DNA from: Teredinibacter sp. KSP-S5-2
GTDB taxonomy: Bacteria; Pseudomonadota; Gammaproteobacteria; Pseudomonadales; Cellvibrionaceae
DNA length: 64,000 nt
Reading direction: 5' to 3'
Assembly (NCBI RefSeq): GCF_032773895.1
Contig: NZ_CP120416.1
Span: 1,238,001 to 1,302,000, forward strand
Below the pieces are notes generated by a model, which saw only the letters and a list, made by a program, of their open reading frames with translations, was not told where the DNA came from and made no database searches. The position numbers and the translations under genes were made by a program. Of the stretch, positions 1 through 8,685 are shown piece by piece (position 1 is the first letter of the stretch; every line of letters begins with the position of its first letter).

Positions 1-645
1 AACTCGAGAATACTGGCAAAGAAGGAGGGCCATGGTTGGCGGTTAAGTGGTGATGTTTGCCATCTGACTAACCTTGTCTACGCGGATTTTATTTTATTGC
101 AGGCTAAGGTTGATCAGGGAGAGGATGTGTGTCTCGGTATGCCGCTGGAAGTATTGACGTATAAACCGGGTGTGACATTGGGGAATCCTCAGCATGGTTC
201 GCAGGGTTCTTGTCGGTTGGTGGATTGTTTTATTGATGATTCCGATGTATTTCGTTTAATGCCTGAGCAACAGAAAAAGTTTGAACGAGTAGCCGTATAC
301 GCTGCTGTTGCCGAAGCCGTTGCGGACAAAGAATTTTGCCGTTATATGTTCGGGAATATGTTGGATGAGGTACGCAATCGACAGACATTTGGCTCACTCT
401 TAATTAAGAACCAACATGTTGAGTTTATATTGGCGGAGCTGGACGCCAAGTTGCTCGCGTTTGAGTCTGAGGTAATGCTCTTAATAGATAACATCGACAA
501 TGTAAAACAGGTCGATCATCTTCCCGTTTTGAGTAAAGCGCTACGAGAGTCTATAGCCGATCATTATCTCCAGTTCTCCGGTGGTCGTGGTTATATTAAG
601 GGGCATACTGCTGAGGCGTGTTTCCGTGCTGTTCTATGCAAATAA
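1..645 (+). CDS. Acyl-CoA dehydrogenase family protein, 5'-truncated by window edge
   Basis: The open frame runs without a stop from base 1, so the gene starts upstream of the window; the TTG at 97 is internal. The first residues read GWRLSGDVCHLTN, the beta-domain signature of acyl-CoA dehydrogenases (GW.LNG.K..ITN), and the C-terminal part (FSGGRGYIKGHTAEACFRAV) matches the end of the family's helical FAD-binding domain. About 214 residues are present, roughly the C-terminal half of the usual 380. It would oxidise an acyl thioester with FAD; the substrate is unknown. It faces the divergent minus-strand biosynthetic operon, which holds two more members of the family, so it probably belongs to the same pathway. 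Family assignment is firm; role is inferred. Confidence 0.8.
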   Translation, partial: NSRILAKKEGHGWRLSGDVCHLTNLVYADFILLQAKVDQGEDVCLGMPLEVLTYKPGVTLGNPQHGSQGSCRLVDCFIDDSDVFRLMPEQQKKFERVAVYAAVAEAVADKEFCRYMFGNMLDEVRNRQTFGSLLIKNQHVEFILAELDAKLLAFESEVMLLIDNIDNVKQVDHLPVLSKALRESIADHYLQFSGGRGYIKGHTAEACFRAVLCK

Positions 646-698
646 CAATATCCGTAATCAAATTCGATCCCATAATTAGGGCCATAATGAATTAACGC

Positions 699-1595
699 TT
701 AACGGTTTGCCAGGCTGTATACAATTAAACTGGTGCTACACAAAATAATGCCGGCCCACTGTATTGGAGAAGGATATTCTGCACAAAATACCAGCGCTAA
801 TATGGCGGTCACAGAAGGAACCAAGGCCATAAATAAGCTGGTAGCAAAAGCACCAATCTGTTTTATCGCGTAGGAAAATAAAAATAACGCAAGCACGCTA
901 ACAATAATACCCTGGTAAACTATATGAAAAGCCAGATTTTTTACCGGTAGCGCTCGGATTGCATCCAACCCATCAGAATAAATCAGCCACAATGGCAATA
1001 AAATTACTGCATTCAGTAATGGCACCCAAGCCATTATGTCTCGCAAGCTTACCGACCAGGTTTTTACTGCCAGCATATAAGTTGCGAGTATGGCAGTGGC
1101 AGAAATTAACAGTAAAATACCGAGCAAATTCTGCCAGGAAAAATGAATAGGTTGATAGGCCATTAATCCTGTGGCAATAAAAATGGCAATAAATAAACCG
1201 ACTACAGCACGTGATACCGGCGTACGAAAAGCAATAAATGCCAGAATGCTGGTTACTATGGGTAAGAAGCCATTAATTAAAACACTGGCGTTAGCGGAGG
1301 GCGTTATGGTTAATGCAATATAAACCAGCCATACATAAGGAAAGCCACAGCCCAAGGCAATAACCAGCGCTTTTTTCCAGGGTACATTTCGCCAGGGGTA
1401 GCGAAGTGAAAAAGGTAGCAGTACCAGTGAGGCCGAGGTAAATCTAAGCCAGGTGAGATCGACCGGAGAAAAATCTCCGGTAATGCCCCAACGGGAAGAT
1501 ACGACCCAGCCAGACCAAATAAAGACCACAGCACATGCCGATAAAATACCCCAAAGAGGGAGGGAGGAGGGACTGCTATTGACTGTGTCTTTCAA
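699..1595 (-). CDS. EamA/DMT-superfamily inner-membrane transporter
   Basis: A 298-residue protein with about ten hydrophobic segments arranged as two homologous five-helix halves, the normal EamA (drug/metabolite transporter, RhaT/YdcZ-like) layout and length. The first helix follows a short polar N-terminus (AVVFIWSGWVVSSRWG). It is the last gene of the minus-strand operon starting at 6916, 19 bases after the acyl-CoA dehydrogenase gene, which suggests export of the pathway product or uptake of a precursor. EamA members are too diverse for a substrate call. It lies tail to tail with the truncated acyl-CoA dehydrogenase gene. Confidence 0.85.
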   Translation of the reverse strand: MKDTVNSSPSSLPLWGILSACAVVFIWSGWVVSSRWGITGDFSPVDLTWLRFTSASLVLLPFSLRYPWRNVPWKKALVIALGCGFPYVWLVYIALTITPSANASVLINGFLPIVTSILAFIAFRTPVSRAVVGLFIAIFIATGLMAYQPIHFSWQNLLGILLLISATAILATYMLAVKTWSVSLRDIMAWVPLLNAVILLPLWLIYSDGLDAIRALPVKNLAFHIVYQGIIVSVLALFLFSYAIKQIGAFATSLFMALVPSVTAILALVFCAEYPSPIQWAGIILCSTSLIVYSLANR

Positions 1596-1614
1596 TGTTC
1601 ACCTGGCAATTGTG

Positions 1615-2685
1615 TTACAACGTGCTTGCTATGATGGACAGCATGATTTCCTTGCTGCCACCGGCTAATGCCAACCCCATGGCTTCATGGTGACATTGTT
1701 CCAGTGCTTGATCAGCAAAAAAATCCTCAAGGGCATTATCTTGTTGAATCCGTGTGGTTAATGTCTGGAGTAATTGGCTACCGAGGAATTTTAACGAAGC
1801 GGAATCCCTGGCGGAAAGGTTTTTTTCGATGTAATTATCTACACAGGTCTCAAAAAATGCGTGGTAGGCCTGGCGCTGATAATCTAATTCTGGATATTGC
1901 CTTAGATTGTCGACAGATAATTGTTGATAAAGGTAATCGCTTAACCCTTTCATTCGTGCACTAACAAACAATCTTTCCGTTTGTAAATGCGCCATTAATT
2001 GCATAAGGCCAGCGCCGGGCGCACCCAATACGTTTTCAGCTGGAATAATGACGTCGTTAGCTTCAAAGCCACCCAGGCAACCGGAGTAACCCAGCGACGG
2101 GATAGTAGATTCGCGGGTAATGCCTGCAGTATTCAACGGAACAAAAAATAATGTGTACGAAAAGGGAGTGCGTTCAGGGCGAGTGCGCGCCAGTACAATC
2201 GATACATCAGCAAAGGGCAGGTTAGTGATGCCGCGTTTGATTCCGTTCAGTTTCCACCCACCATCAACCTGTTCTGCGGTAAATTCGATTCCCTGTAGAT
2301 CACTACCGGCGTTGGGTTCTGTCATGGCCAAAGAAAATATGGTTTCCCCCTTTAATGCGCCCGGTAGCCAGGTTGCTTGTAATGCTTCGCTGCCTTTTTC
2401 CAGTAATCCTCTCGCGCCGATATCCAAATGAGACACCAGCGTCAGGCCCAGGCCGCCAATCGGTTGTTTGGCGACTGCGTAATGCAAGTACAATTGTTTG
2501 CGAATGTCACCATCGCCGTAGGGCGCTGGCCAGCCGGTTGTCAGCAGGTTTTGCTGCTGCAGGGAAGCAATCAATTCGCGAAGAGGAAGATAATCGGTTC
2601 GGGAATATTCGGTCAGTTTGGACAAAATCTTTTCTGCAACCCAGGCATCTACAGCATTTTTATGGGCAATGCGATCGGCGGTCAT
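1615..2685 (-). CDS. Acyl-CoA (or acyl-carrier) dehydrogenase
   Basis: A 356-residue FAD-dependent acyl thioester dehydrogenase. The middle beta-domain carries the classical signatures FSLAMTEPNAGSDLQG and GWKLNGIKRGITN, followed by a four-helix C-terminal domain ending in GLALAGGSKEIMLS. The length is close to the family norm of about 380. It is encoded 29 bases after a second, more divergent dehydrogenase-like gene and downstream of a free adenylation enzyme and carrier protein. In known pathways such dehydrogenases oxidise aminoacyl- or acyl-groups on carrier proteins (for example PltE/RedW on prolyl-PCP), so the substrate here may be the thioester on the carrier at 5298-5561. That link is inference. 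Confidence 0.85.
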   Translation of the reverse strand: MTADRIAHKNAVDAWVAEKILSKLTEYSRTDYLPLRELIASLQQQNLLTTGWPAPYGDGDIRKQLYLHYAVAKQPIGGLGLTLVSHLDIGARGLLEKGSEALQATWLPGALKGETIFSLAMTEPNAGSDLQGIEFTAEQVDGGWKLNGIKRGITNLPFADVSIVLARTRPERTPFSYTLFFVPLNTAGITRESTIPSLGYSGCLGGFEANDVIIPAENVLGAPGAGLMQLMAHLQTERLFVSARMKGLSDYLYQQLSVDNLRQYPELDYQRQAYHAFFETCVDNYIEKNLSARDSASLKFLGSQLLQTLTTRIQQDNALEDFFADQALEQCHHEAMGLALAGGSKEIMLSIIASTL

Positions 2686-2714
2686 GAGGTATCTCGTAAA
2701 ATGTGTGAGTGGTT

Positions 2715-3764
2715 TTACCGAAGCAATAAATTGCGGCGTGACTCCAAAAATAAATCGGCAAGTGGGCTATCGGTACGATAGTGAATGATGCCGCCTAAGT
2801 GTTGGCTTTCTCTCGCGACTTGTTCAAGCAGAGAAAAGGCGAGTGTTCGACAGGCTTCTGAACGTTCCAGGGCTTCAGGTTTTGATGACGTCAGTGCGAA
2901 ATAACAATGGGCGTAATGCATTGACCATTGTGCCTCGCAGGCTGCTAACCGTTGTTGAATTACATCGATTGAAAGCAAATTGCCAGTGTGAGTGGTTCGC
3001 TCACGTAAAAAGGCAACAATAAAATCCAGGCAGAGCCGAGTGCGCAGGTTTGCTCTTAATGCTGTGGCGAAATTGTTGTTGGCCATTATCTGCAATACAG
3101 TTTGTTTTGACAGTGAATAGCAGCCTTCTACATTTTCAATAGCAAATTCATTGCAGTGAGCACGTGCGAGTAAGCAGTCTTCATTTTTGGAGAAGGGCTT
3201 TTGCGCAGTAATAGCTACGTCGAGAGCGGACTTTTCAACAATAAGTAAACACAAATTATTACTTTCTTCATTTGTCGCCAGAAGGCAATGAAAATCTGTT
3301 TCCTGGTTTTGAATAATACGGCTGACCTGGCCGTTTAATACATACTTGTTTTCGTGTTGTTTAACCGTTAGTTGGTTAAGGCAGTGCTCTGTTTGATACG
3401 GAATTCCACTAAAAATACGTTCACCTGTTTTAACCAATTCAATCATTCGATCAACCGGTGGTTGTTTATCTAATGCAAAAAGTAGAGGAAGGAGAAACCC
3501 CTGTTGGTATCCAATAACCTCCGCTTCGGCAACGGATAACTGTGCCGCCAAATATTCGGATGTGAGAGCGTTGAAGTATTGCCAATCCTGGATATCTTCA
3601 GGGTAAAGCTGATGACTGAAACACTCGCCAATATAATTACGGAGGCTTAACTCCCCGTTGTACGGGGAGTTGGATAGCGTCTCGGCAAGTGCGGTTGCAT
3701 GGCTTTTCACCCAGTCTGTCTGATTAAACGAGTTTCCACGTAAGTGCGAATATTCGCTGATCAC
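2715..3764 (-). CDS. Divergent acyl-CoA-dehydrogenase-like protein
   Basis: A 349-residue protein placed directly after, and overlapping by 4 bases, the adenylation gene. Its middle third reads like a degenerate acyl-CoA dehydrogenase beta-domain (KYVLNGQVSRIIQNQETDF in place of GW.LNGEK..ITN..AD), and the C-terminal half is helical and ends in DSPLADLFLESRRNLLLR, like the tail of the family. The TEP/GSD flavin-contacting motif of active enzymes is not visible. It may be a catalytically altered subunit pairing with the 1615-2685 protein, as seen for other heteromeric acyl-CoA dehydrogenases. Family membership is moderately certain; function unknown. Confidence 0.65.
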   Translation of the reverse strand: MISEYSHLRGNSFNQTDWVKSHATALAETLSNSPYNGELSLRNYIGECFSHQLYPEDIQDWQYFNALTSEYLAAQLSVAEAEVIGYQQGFLLPLLFALDKQPPVDRMIELVKTGERIFSGIPYQTEHCLNQLTVKQHENKYVLNGQVSRIIQNQETDFHCLLATNEESNNLCLLIVEKSALDVAITAQKPFSKNEDCLLARAHCNEFAIENVEGCYSLSKQTVLQIMANNNFATALRANLRTRLCLDFIVAFLRERTTHTGNLLSIDVIQQRLAACEAQWSMHYAHCYFALTSSKPEALERSEACRTLAFSLLEQVARESQHLGGIIHYRTDSPLADLFLESRRNLLLR

Positions 3765-5296
3765 GCAACGGCTCCTTCTGTTTCGAATTCAATAATGCTG
3801 GCTTCTTCTTCCATGTGAATTAAATGTTCGGTCGCCATTGCGCGCACTTTTTTCACGTTCACCTTACCACTGGCGCTAAGGGGTAAGGAAGACATTTGTG
3901 CAATTAATGCCGGGCGCATGTAACCGGGAAGTGATTCATTGCACTCATTTTTGAGTTGTTCCAGGGGAGCCATATCCGTACCCGGTTGTACTACCACCGC
4001 AAGGCATTCGCCGAGCCTTGGGTGTTTTAAACTGAGCGCGATAGCTTCCTGAACGCCATTGGCAGAGCGGAAAGGTTCTGCGACTTCACCCAGGTGAATT
4101 CGATAACCGTTGACTTTCACCTGGTCATCAATACGCCCTATAAATAATAAATTTCCTGTTGTGTCGTAACTGACTTTATCGCCCGTGCGGTAAAATGGCT
4201 TTCCGTCTTTTTCGAATAATCGTTCCCGGTTTAATAGTGGGCGATTCAGATAGCCATTCATAATTTGCGGGCCGGTTACACACAGTTCTCCAGTACCATC
4301 CGTTGCTTCATGCGGGTCGAGATAGATTTCGATATCCGGCAGGGGAATACCAATCGGAAAACTTGTGTGTTGATCCACGTTATCGTGGTGAATTTCGTAG
4401 ACGGTACACACGCAGGTTGCTTCGGTTGGCCCGTAACCGTTAATCACGTGTGCAGATGGACAATTATTTAACCACGTGGCAATAGTGCTGGGATTCAATA
4501 CTTCGGCGCCGGTCATAATGCAACGAATATGATCCCAGTTATGCTGATCAAACCCAGGTAAGTTCGACAGCATGGTCAAGGTTGAGCCCACAGCACAGAA
4601 ATGCGTAATACGCTGTTTGCTGATAATGTCGATAAAGCGGAATGGCAGTGGGATATTGGGCCCCAGCCAGACCGATGCACCCTGATACAATGGCAACATT
4701 AAATCGGCAATAGACACATCGAAATATAATGCCGACGTATTCATGCAGCGGGAATGCCGGGAAATACCCATGTGGCAATTAACCGCGGCAAAAAAGTGAT
4801 GCATTGCATGGTAACTGATACGAACCCCATTAGGCACACCGGTAGAGCCGGATGTATAAAGCACATAGGCATCCTGATTGTGATCAAACGAATCCGTTAG
4901 CGAAAATGGCGTTGGGGTCAGCGGCAGTTGTTCTGCATAGACTTCTTCGATTTCATCGAACCAGCCACCAGTTTGCTGGTTCACAATGACAGCTTTGGCT
5001 TCGCTGTCATCAACAATATTGTGTAACCGCTTACGTGGTGAGCCGGTGTCGACGGGAATATAAGTTGCGCCGACCAATAGGGTGCCGAGGATAGCACTCA
5101 CTGCTTCGGTGCTTTTAGGGAGTAAAATAATCACCCGGTCGCCAGTGCCAATACCGAGGGAGGTCAGTTTATTCGCGTAGTTTTGCGCGCGTGTACTTAG
5201 CTCCTGATAAGTAAAAGATGTCGTACCATCATCTACGGCCAGTGCGGTGGGTTGAACCTTGGCCCAGTGTAAAACTCGATACCCTAGTGTTTGCAT
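3761..5296 (-). CDS. Stand-alone amino-acid adenylation (AMP-forming) enzyme
   Basis: A 511-residue member of the ANL superfamily of NRPS adenylation domains. Core motifs in order: A3 (YVLYTSGSTGVPNGV), A4 (LYFDVSIADLMLPL), A5 (NGYGPTEATCVC), A7/A8 (YRTGDKV, GRIDDQVKVNGYRI) and the A10 lysine in LPLSASGKVNVKK. It would activate a carboxylic or amino acid as acyl-AMP and load it on the carrier protein encoded 1 base upstream in the operon. The Asp of FDVS matches the alpha-amine-binding Asp of NRPS A domains, so an amino acid is plausible. Read by eye, the specificity pocket does not match the common proline code. There is no fused C, T or TE domain. DltA-like function is unlikely because no dltB/dltD genes are nearby. 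Confidence 0.88.
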   Translation of the reverse strand: MQTLGYRVLHWAKVQPTALAVDDGTTSFTYQELSTRAQNYANKLTSLGIGTGDRVIILLPKSTEAVSAILGTLLVGATYIPVDTGSPRKRLHNIVDDSEAKAVIVNQQTGGWFDEIEEVYAEQLPLTPTPFSLTDSFDHNQDAYVLYTSGSTGVPNGVRISYHAMHHFFAAVNCHMGISRHSRCMNTSALYFDVSIADLMLPLYQGASVWLGPNIPLPFRFIDIISKQRITHFCAVGSTLTMLSNLPGFDQHNWDHIRCIMTGAEVLNPSTIATWLNNCPSAHVINGYGPTEATCVCTVYEIHHDNVDQHTSFPIGIPLPDIEIYLDPHEATDGTGELCVTGPQIMNGYLNRPLLNRERLFEKDGKPFYRTGDKVSYDTTGNLLFIGRIDDQVKVNGYRIHLGEVAEPFRSANGVQEAIALSLKHPRLGECLAVVVQPGTDMAPLEQLKNECNESLPGYMRPALIAQMSSLPLSASGKVNVKKVRAMATEHLIHMEEEASIIEFETEGAVA

Positions 5297-5297
5297 T

Positions 5298-5561
5298 TTA
5301 GGCAGCCCGTTTTTGAATGAGTTGTGTTAATGAACCGAAAGATGCCAGACCGTCAATGTCTTCGGCTTGTTGGCCAAAACCAAAACCAAAATCCTGGCTG
5401 ATTTTTACACTTAGCGAAACGGCATCCATACTGGATAAACCGTATTTTCCGATAAAGTCTTCTTCAGCACTAAGACTGATCTCATCGACACTAATACGTT
5501 TTATCTCCGCAATAATGGTATTTAGTTTTGTTTCGATTTCCTGAATAGTTAATCCACTCAT
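5298..5561 (-). CDS. Free acyl/peptidyl carrier protein
   Basis: An 87-residue acidic, helical protein with the phosphopantetheine attachment motif GLSSMDAV; Ser44 takes the place of the Ser in the canonical G.DSL. The length is typical of discrete carrier proteins such as PltL or DltC. It sits between the condensation-type gene and the adenylation gene (1-base gap), so it most likely carries the residue activated by that enzyme. No phosphopantetheinyl transferase is seen in this window, so activation must come from elsewhere in the genome. Confidence 0.88.
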   Translation of the reverse strand: MSGLTIQEIETKLNTIIAEIKRISVDEISLSAEEDFIGKYGLSSMDAVSLSVKISQDFGFGFGQQAEDIDGLASFGSLTQLIQKRAA

Positions 5562-5593
5562 AATTCTTCCTCATTTTTAATAATGTAAACTGT

Positions 5594-6916
5594 TTATCCG
5601 GCGGTAACGGCCGCTTCTTCGTTTTGCGTTAGGTTTATGCCGTCGGCATAGCTAAGCAGGCGTTCCCTCAAACTGGTTTTTACCGTAACCGCAGTGGCGT
5701 CTGACAGGCACGGGCTTGGATAGACCAAACCGATAATCTGCGAACCGTTAAATTCATAACAATGTGCAACCATGGAAAAGTTGGCTGATACTCGATTGGC
5801 TAGCATGCGGTAATCATTAATGATTAAATCACCGTAACGGGTTTGAATGCCCACTTCGGCCATGTTGGTAATACCCGCCCCTTGAGTAAAGGCGATATTA
5901 TTTTGCATAACATTAATGCCCTGATTTAGCGCCGATAGATTACTTGGCAGTTTTTTTAAACAACCCAGCATAATGTGTTGCATCAATTCGCGGTTGTAGT
6001 GTTCGGCAAGGGCGTTCAGATCCATTTTTTCCGGTTCTAACATATTGGAAGCAATAGCCATATAACAGCCCAGTGGGTGTTGGTATTCTGGATTGCTGTC
6101 CTGTAAAAAGCGAAGCGATACGGCCGTGCCAAAAACAAACGGTGCATGTGCCAGGCCCGCATCCGCAAGTGCCTGACAGAGTGCAGCGCTGATCACTGAG
6201 TGTGGCTTTAATTTGTCCTGCTGGCAGCGTTCAGTAAATTTACTATTTTCTTCTTTCGATATAACCAATGTCTGCCAGTGGGTCTTGCGGTATTTGATTG
6301 GGCATGGGCCATCGTGAGGCTGCTGGTAGGCAGAAGGTGTGGCAAACGGTGGTGTGCCATCGTGCAGCAAATCATCAATCGGTTTTTGCAACGGGTAGTG
6401 AGTTAACTCGGGTAGTGTATTTTCTGCCAAATAGTGAGCAGCACTCAGGAAAAAAACGTTGCCAATTTCATGCATGCCATTTGCGTCGATAATGGAATGA
6501 TGTGCAGATAAAATAAGCGCGTTCTGATTGCTGTCCAGGCATTTAACCAGTTGTAACCGCCAAAGTGATTTGTTGGCATCAATTGGTGTGTCTACTGCGT
6601 TATGAATAAATGTATCCAGACTTTCAGACGTCATGGTTTCACAGTAACTGATTTCTATCTGGTCAAGGTTGACGCCTTCACTAAACCATAGGGTATCGTC
6701 TCTTTGCTCGATTTTACATTGTAGCGCCTGATAATGAGCATGAATGTGGCTTGCAATATTACGAAATAATTCGGCAGTAATATCGCCGTTAAAATAGATA
6801 ACCTGAACTCCCTGAGTTGAGCCATTCAGCTTTTCATGAAAAAGCGCCATGCGCATTTCCATTTCCCCCAGTTGACGAAGAAAACGTTGATCGTTACCTG
6901 ACGTGTTTGTGTGCAT
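5594..6916 (-). CDS. Condensation-type (PapA/C-domain-like) acyltransferase
   Basis: A 440-residue protein with the chloramphenicol-acetyltransferase-like double fold expected of NRPS condensation domains, PapA and wax-ester/alcohol acyltransferases. The active-site motif reads HHSIIDA (near residue 140), fitting HHxxxD with Ala after the Asp instead of the usual Gly; His2 is the general base in this family. The second half includes FGTAVSLRFLQ, comparable to the downstream latch/DFGWG region, though DFGWG itself is not present. It is first in the operon 6916 to 699 and probably transfers the carrier-bound acyl group to an amine or alcohol. Acceptor and donor cannot be read from sequence. Confidence 0.75.
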   Translation of the reverse strand: MHTNTSGNDQRFLRQLGEMEMRMALFHEKLNGSTQGVQVIYFNGDITAELFRNIASHIHAHYQALQCKIEQRDDTLWFSEGVNLDQIEISYCETMTSESLDTFIHNAVDTPIDANKSLWRLQLVKCLDSNQNALILSAHHSIIDANGMHEIGNVFFLSAAHYLAENTLPELTHYPLQKPIDDLLHDGTPPFATPSAYQQPHDGPCPIKYRKTHWQTLVISKEENSKFTERCQQDKLKPHSVISAALCQALADAGLAHAPFVFGTAVSLRFLQDSNPEYQHPLGCYMAIASNMLEPEKMDLNALAEHYNRELMQHIMLGCLKKLPSNLSALNQGINVMQNNIAFTQGAGITNMAEVGIQTRYGDLIINDYRMLANRVSANFSMVAHCYEFNGSQIIGLVYPSPCLSDATAVTVKTSLRERLLSYADGINLTQNEEAAVTAG

Positions 6917-7118
6917 TGTTAAGACCAGATATAAGATTTTGCGTAAGTTAAATAAATGGTATCGACAATCCGGATGCTAAGTAAATAAAAGCGCTATGTA
7001 ATATCTGACAGGTATTTCAACCACGGTAAATCGCTAGCATAGCGCCACCCGTTAGAGGCTTAATATTGTTGTCTGACGTTGGAAAAATTAATTCTGTAAA
7101 TAGGTAAGCAGAGAGTGT

Positions 7119-8666
7119 ATGAGTACGGCGATTTTAGATAATACGTCTAATATGGAAAGCAAAAAGTGGCTAATCGCTTTATCTGTTTCTATGGGCGGAA
7201 TCATGTCATCGCTCGATACGTTTATCCTGTATGTGGCAACGCCAAATTTGCGGGGAATATTCTCCGCGACTATCGCAGAAATCAGCTGGATAAGTACCAG
7301 CTACGCAATCGCATCGATGATGTGTATGTTTTTATCCGGTTGGGCGGTAAAACGCTACGGCAGTAAAAATGTTTATCAGACAGGTCTACTGCTATTTGTT
7401 ACAGGTTCTGCTTTGTGTGCATTTTCGTTGTCTTTGAATCAATTGATTATGGCTCGTGTTATTCAGGGGCTGGGTGCTGGTATCCTATTACCAGTTGAAG
7501 GTGTGATACTGCGCAGAACCTTCCCGCCTGCACAGCATGGCTTGGTGTTGGGCTTATACGGCACGTCGATTATGTTGGGGCCGGCATTTGGTCCAATGCT
7601 TGGTGGAATTATTATTGACCAGTTTAGTTGGCACTGGGTATTCCTGGTCAATATTCCTATTGGGCTGATCAGCTTTGTGATGGTGCAGGAATTTGTCCAA
7701 AACGAAACCAGTGAAATAAATAAAACACTGAGTTTTGATACGTTCAGCTTCTTTTACTTAGCCGTGGCGGTGGTGAGCCTGGTCTGGCTTCTGGAAAGAG
7801 GGGATAGAACCTTCTGGTTTGAAGATAAGAAAAACATCTATCTTCTCATTACTGCGCTGTCCTCCTGGGCAATGCTATTCGCCCATTCATTATCTATCTC
7901 CAAGCCTTTGTTGGATTTCAAAATATTAGCCAACCGGGCATTTAGCACCGCTAACAGCATGAACTTTCTGGCGGCGTTTATCATCACTGGTACGTTGTTT
8001 GTGCTGCCCATATATATGCAGGAACTGTTAACTTTTTCGCCGACTCAGGCCGGTATGGCGATGGCACCAAGAGCCTTCGTTATGATGTTGGCCTTTCCTT
8101 TGGTCGGTTGGTTATTTAACCGGGTGGGAACGCGTATTCTTATATCTATCGGGCTGTTCTTTGGTATATGCAGTGGTTTAATGATGTGTGATTTTACCTT
8201 TGAAACCGGCTGGCAGGACATGATTTTCCCTCAGGTCATTCAGGGTCTGGGGGCTGCATTTATTCTTGGTCCAGTAACCACTGCTGCGTTAATCAGTATT
8301 CCAAAAGAAAAAATGCCTGGTGCGGCCGCGTTGGAATCCACCACACGCTTGCTGGGCAGTACTTTGGGTATCGCGGTATTTGCCAGCTTGATTACCCATT
8401 ACCAACTGCGTACCTGGGAAGTACTGCGACACAATGTTACGCTTTTTAGTACCGTGCTGTATAAACGTTTCGCCGGAGTAATAGATTTTTTTCTGTCAGA
8501 AACCCCCAGTAATACGTATGCAATGGAAAAAGCGTTTCAGGCATTGAATGGACGTGTTACTCAGCAAGTTCTGTCGATTACCTATATGAATATATTTCAA
8601 ATCATTACCGTGGGTTTCCTGGCAATGGTTGTTTTATCCTTTTTTATCAAAACCAAAAGAAATTAA
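7119..8666 (+). CDS. MFS drug/metabolite exporter, DHA2 (EmrB/QacA) family
   Basis: A 515-residue inner-membrane protein with about 14 transmembrane segments, as in EmrB. N-terminal signatures include SSLDTFILYVATPNLRG (motif D1-like), GWAVKRYGSKNVYQTG (motif A) and GPAFGPMLGGIIIDQFSWHW (motif C of antiporters). A HlyD/EmrA-type adaptor gene follows after 19 bases, so the two should form a tripartite export pump with a TolC-like channel encoded elsewhere. It diverges from the condensation/adenylation operon across 202 bases and leads the plus-strand arm of the biosynthetic locus, which suggests export of, or self-protection from, the product. Confidence 0.9.
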   Translation: MSTAILDNTSNMESKKWLIALSVSMGGIMSSLDTFILYVATPNLRGIFSATIAEISWISTSYAIASMMCMFLSGWAVKRYGSKNVYQTGLLLFVTGSALCAFSLSLNQLIMARVIQGLGAGILLPVEGVILRRTFPPAQHGLVLGLYGTSIMLGPAFGPMLGGIIIDQFSWHWVFLVNIPIGLISFVMVQEFVQNETSEINKTLSFDTFSFFYLAVAVVSLVWLLERGDRTFWFEDKKNIYLLITALSSWAMLFAHSLSISKPLLDFKILANRAFSTANSMNFLAAFIITGTLFVLPIYMQELLTFSPTQAGMAMAPRAFVMMLAFPLVGWLFNRVGTRILISIGLFFGICSGLMMCDFTFETGWQDMIFPQVIQGLGAAFILGPVTTAALISIPKEKMPGAAALESTTRLLGSTLGIAVFASLITHYQLRTWEVLRHNVTLFSTVLYKRFAGVIDFFLSETPSNTYAMEKAFQALNGRVTQQVLSITYMNIFQIITVGFLAMVVLSFFIKTKRN

Positions 8667-8685
8667 CTTTAATCAATGCACATAG

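Noticed and set aside
3761-5561. dlt operon (D-alanine ligase DltA and carrier DltC)
   Set aside because: The adenylation-carrier pair could suggest this, but dltB and dltD are absent and acyl-CoA dehydrogenases and a condensation enzyme are present.
1615-5561. Pyrrole-2-carboxylate module (PltF/PltL/PltE type)
   Set aside because: The gene set is similar, but the specificity residues read by eye do not fit proline and there are two dehydrogenases, one degenerate. Kept only as an analogy.
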